Assembly: GCA_030998225.1 (NCBI GenBank)
Contig: JAPYXD010000308.1
Span: 5,404,001 to 5,468,000 of the forward strand
Direction of reading: 5' to 3'
DNA length: 64,000 bases
From: Diplolepis rosae
Taxonomy: Eukaryota; Arthropoda; Insecta; Hymenoptera; Diplolepididae
In this document: positions 1-10,932 of the stretch, piece after piece
How the letters are laid out: each line of letters opens with the position of its first letter
How positions within the stretch are numbered: the first letter of the stretch is position 1
Notes under the pieces: model-generated
The model's input: only the letters and a program-made list of their open reading frames with translations
What the model was told of the DNA's origin: nothing
Database searches by the model: none
Position numbers and translations under genes: made by a program

Positions 1-1156
1 AGTAACTTATTTCCGTTTTATTATTTCTGGATCCATATGTCAGGTAGTACGCGGAAGGGCCGAGTTGCTGATGTACTTTCACATTCATAATGTGAAAGCC
101 GACAACTGCCTTTTAGAAAATGGACAGGCTCAGGGAAGATACATATGTTCACATTTTAATTTCTGTGTCCATATGTCAGGTAGGAACATGGATGGGCTGG
201 GAGCAGATGTGCTTCCACCTTAACGATTTGCAAGTCGTCAACTGCCCTTTAAAAACGGACTAGATCTGGGGAGTAACTTATTTCCGTTTTATTATTTCTG
301 GATCCATATGTCAGGTAGTACGCGGAAGGGCCGAGTTGCTGATGTACTTTCACATTCATAATGTGAAAGCCGACAACTGCCTTTTAGAAAATGGACAGGC
401 TGAGGGCAGATACTTATGTTCACATTTTAATTTCTGGGTCCATATGTCATGTAGGAACTTGGATGGGCTGGGAGCAGATGTAATTCCACCTTTACGATTT
501 GCAAGTCGACAACTCCCTTTTAAAAAACGGACCAGATCTGGGGAGTAACTTATTTCCGTTTTATAATTTCTGGATCCATATGTCAGGTAGTACGCGGAAG
601 GGCCGAGTTGCTGATGTACTTTCACATTCATAATGTGAAAGCCGACAACTGCCTTTTAGAAAATGGACAGGCTCAGGGAAGATACATATATTCACATTTT
701 AATTTCTGGGTCCATATGTCATGTAGGAACTTGGATGGGCTGGGAGCAGATGTACTTCCACCTTTACGATTTGCAAGTCGACAACTCCCTTTTAAAAAAC
801 GGACTAGATCTGGGGAGTAACTTATTTCCGTTTTATAATTTCTGGATCCATATGTCAGGTAGTACGCGGAAGGGCCGAGTTGCTGATGTACTTTCACATT
901 CATAATGTGAAAGCCGACAACTGCCTTTTAGAAAATGGACAGGCTCAGGGAAGATACATATGTTCACATTTTAATTTCTGTGTCCATATGTCAGGTAGGA
1001 ACATGGATGGGCTGGGAGCAGATGTGCTTCCACCTTAACGATTTGCAAGTCGTCAACTGCCCTTTAAAAACGGACTAGATCTGGGGAGTAACTTGTTTCC
1101 GTATTTTAATTTCTGGATCCATATACCAGTTACGAACCGGGTTGAACTGGGTAGCA
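1..1156 (+). repeat. A/B dimer HOR block 1 (271-272 bp)
   Basis: Two monomer classes alternate. Class A starts at 70, 341, 613 and 885 and carries CTTTCACATT-CAT-AATGTGAAAG and CTTTTAGAAAATGGACAGG. Class B starts at 206, 477, 749 and 1021 and carries CTTCCACCTT, CAAGTCG, a TTTAAAAA(A)CGG run and CTAGATCTGGGG or CCAGATCTGGGG. A-to-A spacing is 271, 272 and 272 bp. The last B monomer changes partway into a different 3' half (ATACCAGTTACGAACC), marking the block's edge. The left edge lies outside the window. Confidence 0.9.
619..641. other. Perfect dyad in class A monomers (example)
   Basis: The left arm CTTTCACATT (619-628), spacer CAT and right arm AATGTGAAAG (632-641) are exact reverse complements. 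This dyad is present in nearly every class A monomer from 76 to about 39.6 kb. Related monomers have weaker versions: CTTTCACCTT with AATGTGAAAG has one mismatch, CTTTCACCTT with AATGTGCAAG two, and CTTTCACCTT with GATTTGCAAG four. Whether it binds a protein or forms a hairpin is unknown. Confidence 0.85.
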
Positions 1157-1562
1157 GATGTATTTTCGACTTAACAATTTACAAGATAACTGCCTTTTAG
1201 AAAGTAGAAAGGATCCTTGAAGATACATATATTCGCATTTCAATTTCTGGGTCAATATGTCAGGTAGGAACTTGGATGGGCTGGGAGCAGATGTGCTTCC
1301 ACCTTAACGATTTGCAAGTCGTCAACTGCCCTTTAAAAACGGACTAGATCTGGGGAGTAACTTATTTCCGTATTTTAATATCTGGATCCATATATCAGGT
1401 AGGAACTGGGTAGCGACGAGTAGCAGATGTACTTTCACGTAAAAAATTTGCAAGTCGAAAAATGCCTTTTAAAAAACGGACTAGATCTTGGGAGTAACTT
1501 GTTTCCGTATTTTAATTTCTGGATCCATATACCAGGTAGGAACCGGGTTGGGCTGGGTATTA

Positions 1563-1699
1563 GATGTACTTTCACCTTAACAATGTGCAAGCCGACAACT
1601 GCCTTTTAGAAAAAGGACTGGATCCGGGAAGATACTTATTTTCGCATTTAAATTTCTGGATCCATATGTCAGGTAGGAACAGGGTTGGGCTGGGTAGCA
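1563..1699 (+). repeat. Representative 137 bp monomer
   Basis: One full monomer, taken from the GATGTACTTTCACC start to the base before the next monomer start at 1700. In order it holds the CTTTCACCTTAACAATGTGC segment, CCGACAACTGCC, an A-rich AGAAAAAGG stretch, a first GGATCC at 1620-1625, the ACTTATTTTCGCA segment, a second GGATCC near 1658, CATATG at 1663-1668, TCAGGTAGGAAC and the G-rich tail ending GGTAGCA. Other monomers replace the first GGATCC with AGATCT and the A-rich stretch with TTTTAAAAAACGG. The chosen start is arbitrary, because a tandem repeat has no natural phase. Confidence 0.93.
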
Positions 1700-2760
1700 G
1701 AAGTAATTCCACCTTTACGATTTGCAAGTCGACAACTCCCTTTTAAAAAACGGACTAGATCGGGGAAGTAACTTATTTCCGTATTTTAATTTCTGGATCC
1801 ATATGGCAGGTAGGAACCGGGTTGGGATGGGTATCAGATGTATTTTCACCTTAACAATTTACAAGTTAAATGCCTGTCAGAAAGTAGAAAGGATCCGGTA
1901 TGATACATATATCCGAATTTCAATTTCTGGGTCCATATGTCAGGTAGGAACTTGGATGGGCTGGGAGCAGATGTACTTCCACCTTTACGATTTGCAAGTC
2001 GACAAATCCCTCTTAAAAAACGGACTAGATCTGGGAAGTAACTTATTTCCGTATTTTAATTTCTGGATCCATATGTCAGGTAGTACGCGGAAGGGCCGAG
2101 TTGCTGATGTACTTTCACATTCATAATGTGAAAGCCGACAACTGCCTTTTAGAAAATGGACAGGCTCAGGGAAGATACATATGTTCACATTTTAATTTCT
2201 GGGTCCATATGTCAGGTAGGAACTTGGATGGGCTGGGAGCAGATGTACTTCCACCTTTACGATTTGCAAGTCGTTAAAAATCCCTTTTAAAAAACGGACT
2301 AGATCTGGGAAGAAACTTATTTCCGTATTTTAATTTCTGGATCCATATGGCAGGTAGGAACTGGGAAGGGACGAGTAGCATATGTACTTCCACCTTAACA
2401 ATGTCAAAGCCGACAGCTGACTTTCAAAAAGAAACAAGATCCGGGTAGAAACATATTTTCGTATTTTAATGTTTTGGTCCATATGTCAGGTAGTACGCGG
2501 ATGGGCCGAGTTGCAGATGTACTTTCACCTTCGTAATGTGAAAGCCGACAACTGCCTTTTAGAAAATGGACAGGCTCCGGGAAGATACATATATTCACAT
2601 TTTAATTTCTGGGTCCATATGTCAGGTAGGAACTTGGATGGGCTGGGAGCAGATGTACTTCCACCTTTACGATTTGCCAGTCGACAACTCCCTTTTAAAA
2701 AACGGACTAGATCTGGGAAGTAACTTATTTCCGTATTTTAATTTCTGGATCCATATGGCA

Positions 2761-2783
2761 GGTAGGAACCGGGTTGGGCTGGG
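2761..2783 (+). other. G-rich motif of the monomer tail (example)
   Basis: GG-TA-GG-AACC-GGG-TT-GGG-CT-GGG lies on the plus strand. It has three runs of three G with two-base loops, plus two GG pairs just upstream. The motif recurs once per monomer in most monomers outside class A/B, always on the same strand. It could support a two-tier quadruplex; a three-tier one would lack a fourth GGG run. Confidence 0.6.
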
Positions 2784-3058
2784 TAGCAGATGTATTTTCA
2801 CCTTAACAATTTACAAGTTAAATGCCTTTCAGAAAGTAGAAAGGATCCGGGAAGATACATATATTCGTTTTTCAATTTCTGGGTCGATATGTCAGGTAGG
2901 AACTTAGATGGGCTGGGTAGCAGATGTACTTTCACCTTAATAATGTGCAAGCCGACAACTGCCTTTAAGAAAACGGACAGGCTCCGGTAAGATACATATA
3001 TTCGCATTTCAATTTCTGGGTCATTTTGTCAGGTAGGAACACGGATGGGCTGGGAGCA

Positions 3059-4620
3059 GATGTGCTTCCACCTAAACGATTTGCAAGTCGACAACTGCCC
3101 TTTAAAAACGGACTAGATCTGGGAAGTAACTTATTTCCGTATTTTAATTTCTGGATCCATATACCAGGTAGGAACCGGGGTGGGCTGGGTATTAGATGTA
3201 CTTTCACCTTAACAATGTGCAAGCTGACAACTGCCTTTTAGAAAAAGGACTGGATCCGGGAAGATACTTATTTTCGTATTTTAATTTCTGGATCCATATT
3301 GCAGGTAGTAACCGGGTTGGGCTGGGTAGCAGAAGTAATTCCACCTTTACGATTTGCAAGTCGACAACTGCCTTTAAGAAAACGGACTAGATCGGGGAAG
3401 TAACTTATTTCCGTATTTTAATTTCTGGATCCATATGGCAGGTAGGAACCGGGTTGGGATGGGTATCAGATGTATTTTCACCTTAACAATTTACAAGTTA
3501 AATGCCTGTCAGAAAGTAGAAAGGATCCGGTATGATACATATATCCGAATTTCAATTTCTGGGTCCATATGTCAGGTAGGAACTTGGATGGGCTGGGAGC
3601 AGATGTACTTCCACCTTTACGATTTGCAAGTCGACAAATCCCTTTTAAAAAACGGACTAGATCTGGGAAGTAACTTATTTCCGTATTTTAATTTCTGGAT
3701 CCATATGTCAGGTAGTACGCGGAAGGGCCGAGTTGCTGATGTACTTTCACATTCATAATATGAAAGCCGACAACTGCCTTTTAGAAAATAGACAGGCTCA
3801 GGGAAGATACATATGTTCACATTTTAATTTCTGGGTCCATATGTCAGGTAGGAACTTGGATGGGCTGGGAGCAGATGTACTTCCACCTTTACGATTTGCA
3901 AGTCGACAAATCCCTTTTAAAATACGGACTAGATCTGGGAAGTAACTTATTTCCGTATTTTAATTTCTGGATCCATATGGCAGGTAGGAACTGGGAAGGG
4001 ACGAGTAGCATATGTACTTCCACCTTAACAATGTCAAAGCCGACAGCTGACTTTCAAAAAGAAACAAGATCCGGGTAGAAACATATTTTCGTATTTTAAT
4101 GTTTTGGTCCATATGTCAGGTAGTACGCGGATGGGCCGAGTTGCAGATGTACTTTCACCTTCGTAATGTGAAAGCCGACAACTGCCTTTTAGAAAATGGA
4201 CAGGCTCCGGGAAGATACATATATTCACATTTTAATTTCTGGGTCCATATGTCAGGTAGGAACTTGGATGGGCTGGGAGCAGATGTACTTCCACCTTTAC
4301 GATTTGCAAGTCGACAACTCCCTTTTAAAAAACGGACTAGATCTGGGAAGTAACTTATTTCCGTATTTTAATTTCTGGATCCATATGGCAGGTAGGAACC
4401 GGGTTGGGCTGGGTAGCAGATGTATTTTCACCTTAACAATTTACAAGTTAAATGCCTTTCAGAAAGTAGAAAGGATCCGGGAAGATACATATATTCGTTT
4501 TTCAATTTCTGGGTCGATATGTCAGGTAGGAACTTAGATGGGCTGGGTAGCAGATGTACTTTCACCTTAATAATGTGCAAGCCGACAACTGCCTTTAAGA
4601 AAACGGACAGGCTCCGATAA
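3059..4620 (+). repeat. 12-monomer derivative of the 13-mer (copy 1, unit 2)
   Basis: This repeats the previous unit with an offset of 1,630-1,632 bp, one monomer less than the 1,769 bp unit. The m2 monomer is missing. The monomer at 3059-3194 begins like m1 and ends like m2 (ATACCAGG and GGTATTA), so it is a junction chimera. Otherwise the unit is nearly identical to unit 1 up to about 4,610, where the following sequence switches to GATAAGTTACATATATTCAC. Confidence 0.85.
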
Positions 4621-6317
4621 GTTACATATATTCACATTTTAATTTCTGGGTCCATATGTCATGTAGGAACTTGGATGGGCTGGGAGCAGATGTACTTCCA
4701 CCTTTACGATTTGCAAGTCGACAACTCCCCTTAAAAACGGACTAGATCTGGGGAGTAACTTATTTCCCTTTTATAATTTCTGGATCCATATGTCAGGTAG
4801 TACGCGGAAGGGCCGAGTTGCTGATGTACTTTCACATTCATAATGTGAAAGCCGACAACTGCCTTTTAGAAAATGGACAGGTTTAGGGAAGATACATATG
4901 TTCACATTTTAATTTCTGGGTCCATATACCAGGTAGGAACCGGGGTGGGCTGGGTAGCATATGTACTTCCACCTTAACAATGTCAAAGCCGACAGCTGAC
5001 TTTCAAAAAAAAAAAAATCCGGGTAGAAACAGATTTTCGTATTTTAATGTTTTGGTCCATATGTAAGTAGTACGCGGATGGGCCGAGTTGCAGATGTACT
5101 TTCACCTTCGTAATGTGAAAGCCGACAACTGCCTTTTAGAAAATGGACGGGCTACGGGAAGATACATATATTCACATTTTAATTTCTGGGTCCATATGTC
5201 ATGTAGGAACTTGCATGGGCTGGGAGCAGATGTACTTCCACCTTTACTATTTGCAAGTCGAAAAATGCCTTTTAAAAAACGGACCAGATCTGGGGAGTAA
5301 CTTATTTCCGTTTTATAATTTCTGGATCCATATGTCAGGTAGTACGCGGAAGGGCCGAGTTGCTGATGTACTTTCACATTCATAATGTGAAAGCCGACAA
5401 CTGCCTTTTAGAAAATGGACAGGCTCAGGGAAGATACATATGTTCACATTTTAATTTCTGGGTCCATATACCAGGTAGGAACCGGGGTGGGCTGGGTATT
5501 AGATGTGCTTCCACCTTAACAATGTCAAAGCCGACAGCTGACTTTCAAAAAGAAACAAGATCCGGGTAGAAACATATTTTCGTATTTTAATGTTTTGGTC
5601 CATATGTCAGGTAGTACGCGGATGGGCCGAGTTGCAGATGTACTTTCACCTTAATAATGTGCAAGCCGACAACTGCCTTTAAGAAAACGGACAGGCTCCG
5701 ATAAGTTACATATATTCACATTTTAATTTCTGGGTCCATATGTCATGTAGGAACTTGGATGGGCTGGGAGCAGATGTACTTCCACCTTTACGATTTGCAA
5801 GTCGACAACTCCCTTTTAAAAAACGGACTAGATCTGGGAAGTAACTTATTTCCGTATTTTAATTTCTGGATCCATATGGCAGGTAGGAACTGGGAAGGGA
5901 CGAGTAGCAGATGTACTTTCAAGATAAAAATTTGCAAGTCGAAAACTGCCTTTTAAAAAACGGACTAGCTGTGGGGAGTAACTTGTTTCCGTATTTTAAT
6001 TTCTGGATCCATATACCAGGTAGGAACCGGGTTGAACTGGGTAGCAGATGTATTTTCGACTTAACAATTTACAAGATAACTGCCTTTTAGAAAGTAGTAA
6101 GGATCCTTGAAGATACATATATTCGCATTTCAATTTCTGGGTCATTTTGTCAGGTAGGAACTGGGTAGGGACGAGTAGCAGATGTACTATCACGTTAAAA
6201 ATTTCCAAGTCGACAACTGCATTTTAAAAAACGGAATAGATCCGGGGAGTAACTTATTTCCATATTTTAATTTCTGGATCCATATGTCAGCTAGGAACCG
6301 GGTTGGGCTGGGTAGCA
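4621..6317 (+). repeat. Tetramer and mixed monomers, matches 14.26-15.95 kb
   Basis: This stretch contains one tetramer unit of 542 bp (4823 to 5364): a class A monomer, a GTCAAAGCC monomer with a poly-A run, a CTTCGTAATGTG monomer and a class B-like monomer. A CAAGATAAAAATTTGC monomer starts at 5910, followed by monomers of the GACTTAACAATTTACAAGATAAC type. The whole stretch aligns to 14,262-15,945 with a constant offset of 9,641 bp, then loses collinearity at about 6,300. Confidence 0.8.
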
Positions 6318-7206
6318 GATGTACTTTCAACTTAACAATGTTCATGCCGACAGCGGACTTTTAAAAAAGAAACAAGATCCGGGTAGAAACATATTTTCGT
6401 ATTTTAATTTTTTGGTCCATATGTCAGGTAGGACGCGAATGGGCTGGGTAGCAGATGTACTTTCACCTTAATAATGTGCAAGCCGACAACTGCCTTTAAG
6501 AAAACGGACAGGCTCCGGTAAGATACATATATTCCCATTTTAAATTTTGGATCCATATGTCAGGTAGAAACTTGGATGGGCTGGGAGCAGATGTACTTCC
6601 ACCTTTACGATTTGCAAGTCGACAACTCCCTTTTAAAAAACGGACTAGATATGGGGAGTAACTTATTTCCGTATTATAATTTCTGGATCCATATGTCAGG
6701 TAGGAGCTGGGTAGGGACGAGTAGCAGATGTACTTCCACCTTAACGATTTGCAAGTCGACAACTGCCCTTTAAAAACGGACTAGATCTGGGGAGTAACTT
6801 GTTTCCGTATTTTAATTTCTAGATCCATATACCAGGTAGGAACCGGGTTGGGCTGGGTAGCATATGTACTTCCACCTTAACAATGTCAAAGCCGACAGCT
6901 GACTTTCAAAAAGAAACAAGATCCGGGTAGAAACATATTTTCGTATTTTAATGTTTTGGTCCATATGTCAGGTAGTACGCGGATGGGCCGAGTTGCAGAT
7001 GTACTTTCACCTTCGTAATGTGAAAGCCGACAACTGCCTTTTAGAAAATGGACGGGCTACGGGAAGATACATATATTCACATTTTAATTTCTGGGTCCAT
7101 ATGTCAGGTAGGAACTTGGATGGGCTGGGAGCAGATGTACTTCCACCTTTACGATTTGCAAGTCGACAACTCCCTTTTAAAAAACGGACTAGATCTGGGG
7201 AGTAAC
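6318..7206 (+). repeat. Block duplicated at 34,860-35,748
   Basis: The monomer order is AACAATGTTCATGCC, AATAATGTGCAAGCC, class B with GATATGGGG, a GGTAGGAGCTGGG monomer and a CTTCGTAATGTG monomer. It recurs 28,542 bp downstream. The shared oddities TATTCCCATTTTAAATTTTGG and AGGAGCTGGGTAGGG mark common descent. Part of it also recurs at about 40.3-40.6 kb. The first monomer also matches 16,228 with an offset of 9,910 bp, two monomers more than the 9,641 bp offset upstream. Confidence 0.75.
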
Positions 7207-9306
7207 TTATTTCCTTTTTATAATTTCTGGATCCATATGTCAGGTAGTACGCGGAAGGGCCGAGTTGCTGATGTACTTTCACATTCATAATGTGAAAGCC
7301 GACAACTGCCTTTAAAAAATGGACAGGCTCAGGGAAGATACATATGTTCACATTTTAATTTCTGGGTCCATATGTCAGGTAGGAACTTGGATGGGCTGGG
7401 AGCAGATGTACTTCCACCTTTACGATTTGCAAGTTGACAAATCCCTTTTAAAAAACGGACTAGATCTGGGGAGTAACTTATTTCCGTATTATAATTTCTG
7501 GATCCATATGTCATGTAGTACGCGGAAGGGCCGAGTTGCTGATGTACTTTCACCTTCGTAATGTGAGAGCCGACAACTGCCTTTTAGAAAATGGACAGGC
7601 TCAGGGAAGATACATATGTTCACATTTTAATTTCTGGGTCCATATGGCAGGTAGGAACCGGGTTGGGCTGGGTAGCAGATGTATTTTGACCTTAACAATT
7701 TACAAGTTAAAAGCCTTTCAGAAAGTAGAAAGGATCCGGGAAGATACATATATTCGTTTTTCAATTTCTGGGTCGATATGTCAGGTAGGAACTTAGATGG
7801 GCTGGGTAGCAGATGTACTTTCACCTTAATAACGTGCAAGCCGACAACTGCCTTTAAGAAAATGGACAGGCTCCGGTAAGATACATATATTCACATTTTA
7901 ACTTCTGAGTCCATATGTCATGTAGGAACTTGGATGGGCTGGGAGCAGATGTACTTCCACCTTTACGATTTGCAAGTCGACAACTCCCTTTTAAAAAACG
8001 GACCAGATCTGGGGAGTAACTTATTTCCGTTTTATAATTTCTGGATCCATATGTCAGGTAGTACGCGGAAGGGCCGAGTTGCTGATGTACTTTCACATTC
8101 ATAATGTGAAAGCCGACAACTGCCTTTTAGAAAATGGACAGGCTCAGGGAAGATACATATGTTCACATTTTAATTTCTGTGTCCATATGTCAGGTAGGAA
8201 CTTGGATGGGCTGGGAGCAGATGTGCTTCCACCTAAACGATTTGCAAGTCGACAACTGCCCTTTAAAAACGGACTAGATCTGGGGAGTAACTTATTTCCG
8301 TATTTTAATATCTGGATCCATATACCAGGTAGGAACCGGGTTGGGCTGGGAGCAGATGTACTTCCACCTTAACGATATGCAAGTCGACAACTGCATTTTA
8401 AAAAACGGACTACATCCGGGTAGATACTTATTTGCGTATTTCAATTTCTGGATCCATATGTCAGGTAGGAACCGGGTTGCGCAGGGTAGCAGATGTATTT
8501 TCACCTTTACAATTTACCAGTTAAAAGCCTTTCAGAAAGTAGAAAGGATCCGGGAAGATACATATATTCGTTTTTCAATTTCTGGGTCGATATGTCAGGT
8601 AGGAACTTAGATGGGCTGGGTAGCAGATGTACTTTCACCTTAATAATGTGCAAGCCGACAACTGCCTTTTAGAAAACGAACAGGAGCCGGTATGATACAT
8701 ATATTCGCATTTTACTTTCTGGCTCCATATGTCAGGTAGGAACTTGGATGGGCTGGGAGCAGATGTGCTTCCACCTAAACGATTTGCAAGTCGACAACTG
8801 CCCTTTAAAAACGGAGTAGATCTGGGGAGTAACTTGTTTCCGTATTTTAATTTCTGGATCCATATACCAGGTAGGAACCGGGTTGGGCTGGGAGCAGATG
8901 TACTTCCACCTTAACGATATGCAAGTCGACAACTGCCCTTTAAAAAACGGACTATATCCGGGTAGATACTTATTTGCGTATTTCAATTTCTGGATCCATA
9001 TGTCAGGTAGGAACCGGGTTGCGCAGGGTAGCAGAAGTACTTTCACCTTAACGATTTGCAAGCCGACAAATGCCTTTTAAAAAACGGATTCGATCCAGGT
9101 AGATACTTATTTGCGTATTTCAATTTTAGGATCCTTATGTCAGGTAGGAACCGGGTTGGGCTGGGTAGCAGATGTACTTTCACCTTCGTAATGTGATATC
9201 CGACAACTGCCTTTTAGAAAATGGACAGGCTCCGGGAAGATACATATATTCACATTTTAATTTCTGGGTCCATATGTCAGGTAGGAACTTGGATGGGCTG
9301 GGAGCA
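7207..9306 (+). repeat. Mixed domain I monomers with domain II-like insertions
   Basis: Class A and B monomers, a TTTACAAGTTAAAAGCC monomer and GTGCAAGCC monomers are mixed without a clear short HOR. At about 8,350-8,500 and 8,893-9,170 there are monomers with CTACATCCGGGTAGATACTTATTTGCG or close forms, GGGTTGCGCAGGG and ATTTTAGGATCCTTATG. These are otherwise typical of 45-56 kb. No gene or unique sequence was seen. Confidence 0.75.
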
Positions 9307-10799
9307 GATGTGCTTCCACCTTAACGATTTGCAAGTCGTCAACTGCCCTTTAAAAACGGACTATATCTGGGGAGTAACTTATTTCCGTTTTATAATTTCT
9401 GGATCCATATGTCAGGTAGTACGCGGAAGGGCCGAGTTGCTGATGTACTTTCACATTCATAATGTGAAAGCCGACAACTGCCTTTTAGAAAATGGACAGG
9501 CTCAGGGAAGATACATATGTTCACATTTTAATTTCTGTGTCCATATGTCAGGTAGGAACATGGATGGGCTGGGAGCAGATGTGCTTCCACCTTAACGATT
9601 TGCAAGTCGTCAACTGCCCTTTAAAAACGGACTAGATCTGGGGAGTAACTTATTTCCGTTTTATAATTTCTGGATCCATATGTCAGGTAGTACGCGGAAG
9701 GGCCGAGTTGCTGATGTACTTTCACATTCATAATGTGAAAGCCGACAACTGCCTTTTAGAAAATGGAAAGGCTCAGGGAAGATACGTATATTCACATTTT
9801 AATTTCTGGGTCCATATGTCATGTAGGAACTTGGATGGGCTGGGAGCAGATGTACTTCCACCTTAACGATTTGCAAGTCGTCAACTGCCCTTTAAAAACG
9901 GACCAGATCTGGGGAGTAACTTATTTCCGTTTTATAATTTCTGGATCCATATGTCAGGTAGTACGCGGAAGGGCCGAGTTGCTGATGTACTTTCACATTC
10001 ATAATGTGAAAGCCGACAACTGCCTTTTAGAAAATGGACAGGCTCAGGGAAGATACATATGTTCACATTTTAATTTCTGGGTCCATATGTCATGTAGGAA
10101 CTTGGATGGGCTGGGAGCAGATGTACTTCCACCTTTACGATTTGCAAGTCGACAACTCCCTTTTAAAAAACGGACTAGATCTGGGGAGTAACTTATTTCC
10201 GTTTTATAATTTCTGGATCCATATGTCAGGTAGTACGCGGAAGGGCCGAGTTGCTGATGTACTTTCACATTCATAATGTGAAAGCCGACAACTGCCTTTT
10301 AGAAAATGGACAGGCTCAGGGAAGATACATATATTCACATTTTAATTTCTGGGTCCATATGTCATGTAGGAACTTGGATGGGCTGGGAGCAGATGTACTT
10401 CCACCTTTACGATTTGCAAGTCGACAACTCCCTTTTAAAAAACGGACTAGATCTGGGGAGTAACTTATTTCCGTTTTATAATTTCTGGATCCATATGTCA
10501 GGTAGTACGCGGAAGGGCCGAGTTGCTGATGTACTTTCACATTCATAATGTGAAAGCCGACAACTGCCTTTTAGAAAATGGACAGGCTCAGGGAAGATAC
10601 ATATGTTCACATTTTAATTTCTGGGTCCATATGTCAGGTAGGAACTTGGATGGGCTGGGAGCAGATGTACTTCCACCTTTACGATTTGCAAGTCGTCAAC
10701 TGCCCTTTAAAAACGGACTAGCTGTGGGGAGTAACTTGTTTCCGTATTTTAATTTCTGGATCCATATACCAGTTACGAACCGGGTTAAACTGGGTAGCA
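9307..10799 (+). repeat. A/B dimer HOR block 2 (about 271 bp)
   Basis: Class B starts near 9307, 9577, 9849, 10120, 10393 and 10664 alternate with class A starts near 9442, 9714, 9985, 10257 and 10528. The block has more dimers than are visible in block 1. From 9,644 it aligns to position 1 with an offset of 9,643 bp, including the same exit junction (ATACCAGTTACGAACC). Confidence 0.88.
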
Positions 10800-10932
10800 G
10801 ATGTATTTTCGACTTAACAATTTACAAGATAACTGCCTTTTAGAAAGTAGAAAGGATCCTTGAAGATACATATATTCGCATTTCAATTTCTGGGTCCTTT
10901 TGTCAGGTAGGAACACGGATGGGCTGGGAGCA

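Larger units (their letters stand above)
1290..3058 (+). repeat. 13-monomer HOR unit, about 1,769 bp (copy 1, unit 1)
   Basis: Thirteen distinguishable monomers run from the GATGTGCTTCCACC monomer at 1290 to the next equivalent start at 3059. Markers in order include GTAAAAAATTTGC (m2), AACAATGTGCAAGCC (m3), GAAGTAATTCC (m4), a TTAAATGCCTGTCAG monomer (m5), a class A monomer (m7), AATGTCAAAGCC with GAAACAAGATCC (m9), CTTCGTAATGTG (m10) and AATAATGTGCAAGCC (m13). The same order returns in the next unit and in the copies starting at 10,933 and 19,087. Confidence 0.85.

Noticed and set aside
2740..2760. CCATATGG in some monomers as a possible SRF CArG box.
   Set aside because: A CArG box needs six A/T bases between CC and GG; here there are only four.
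2755..2770. Splice-donor-like CAGGTAGG in nearly every monomer.
   Set aside because: A short match that recurs only because the monomer recurs. There is no exon, acceptor site or coding frame to go with it.
2761..2780. CENP-B box candidate around GGTAGGAACCGGGTT.
   Set aside because: The A and CGGG positions fit the mammalian box core, but the required TTCG half is not there (CAGG instead). The TTCGATCCGGG in domain II has TTCG and CGGG only three bases apart instead of seven.
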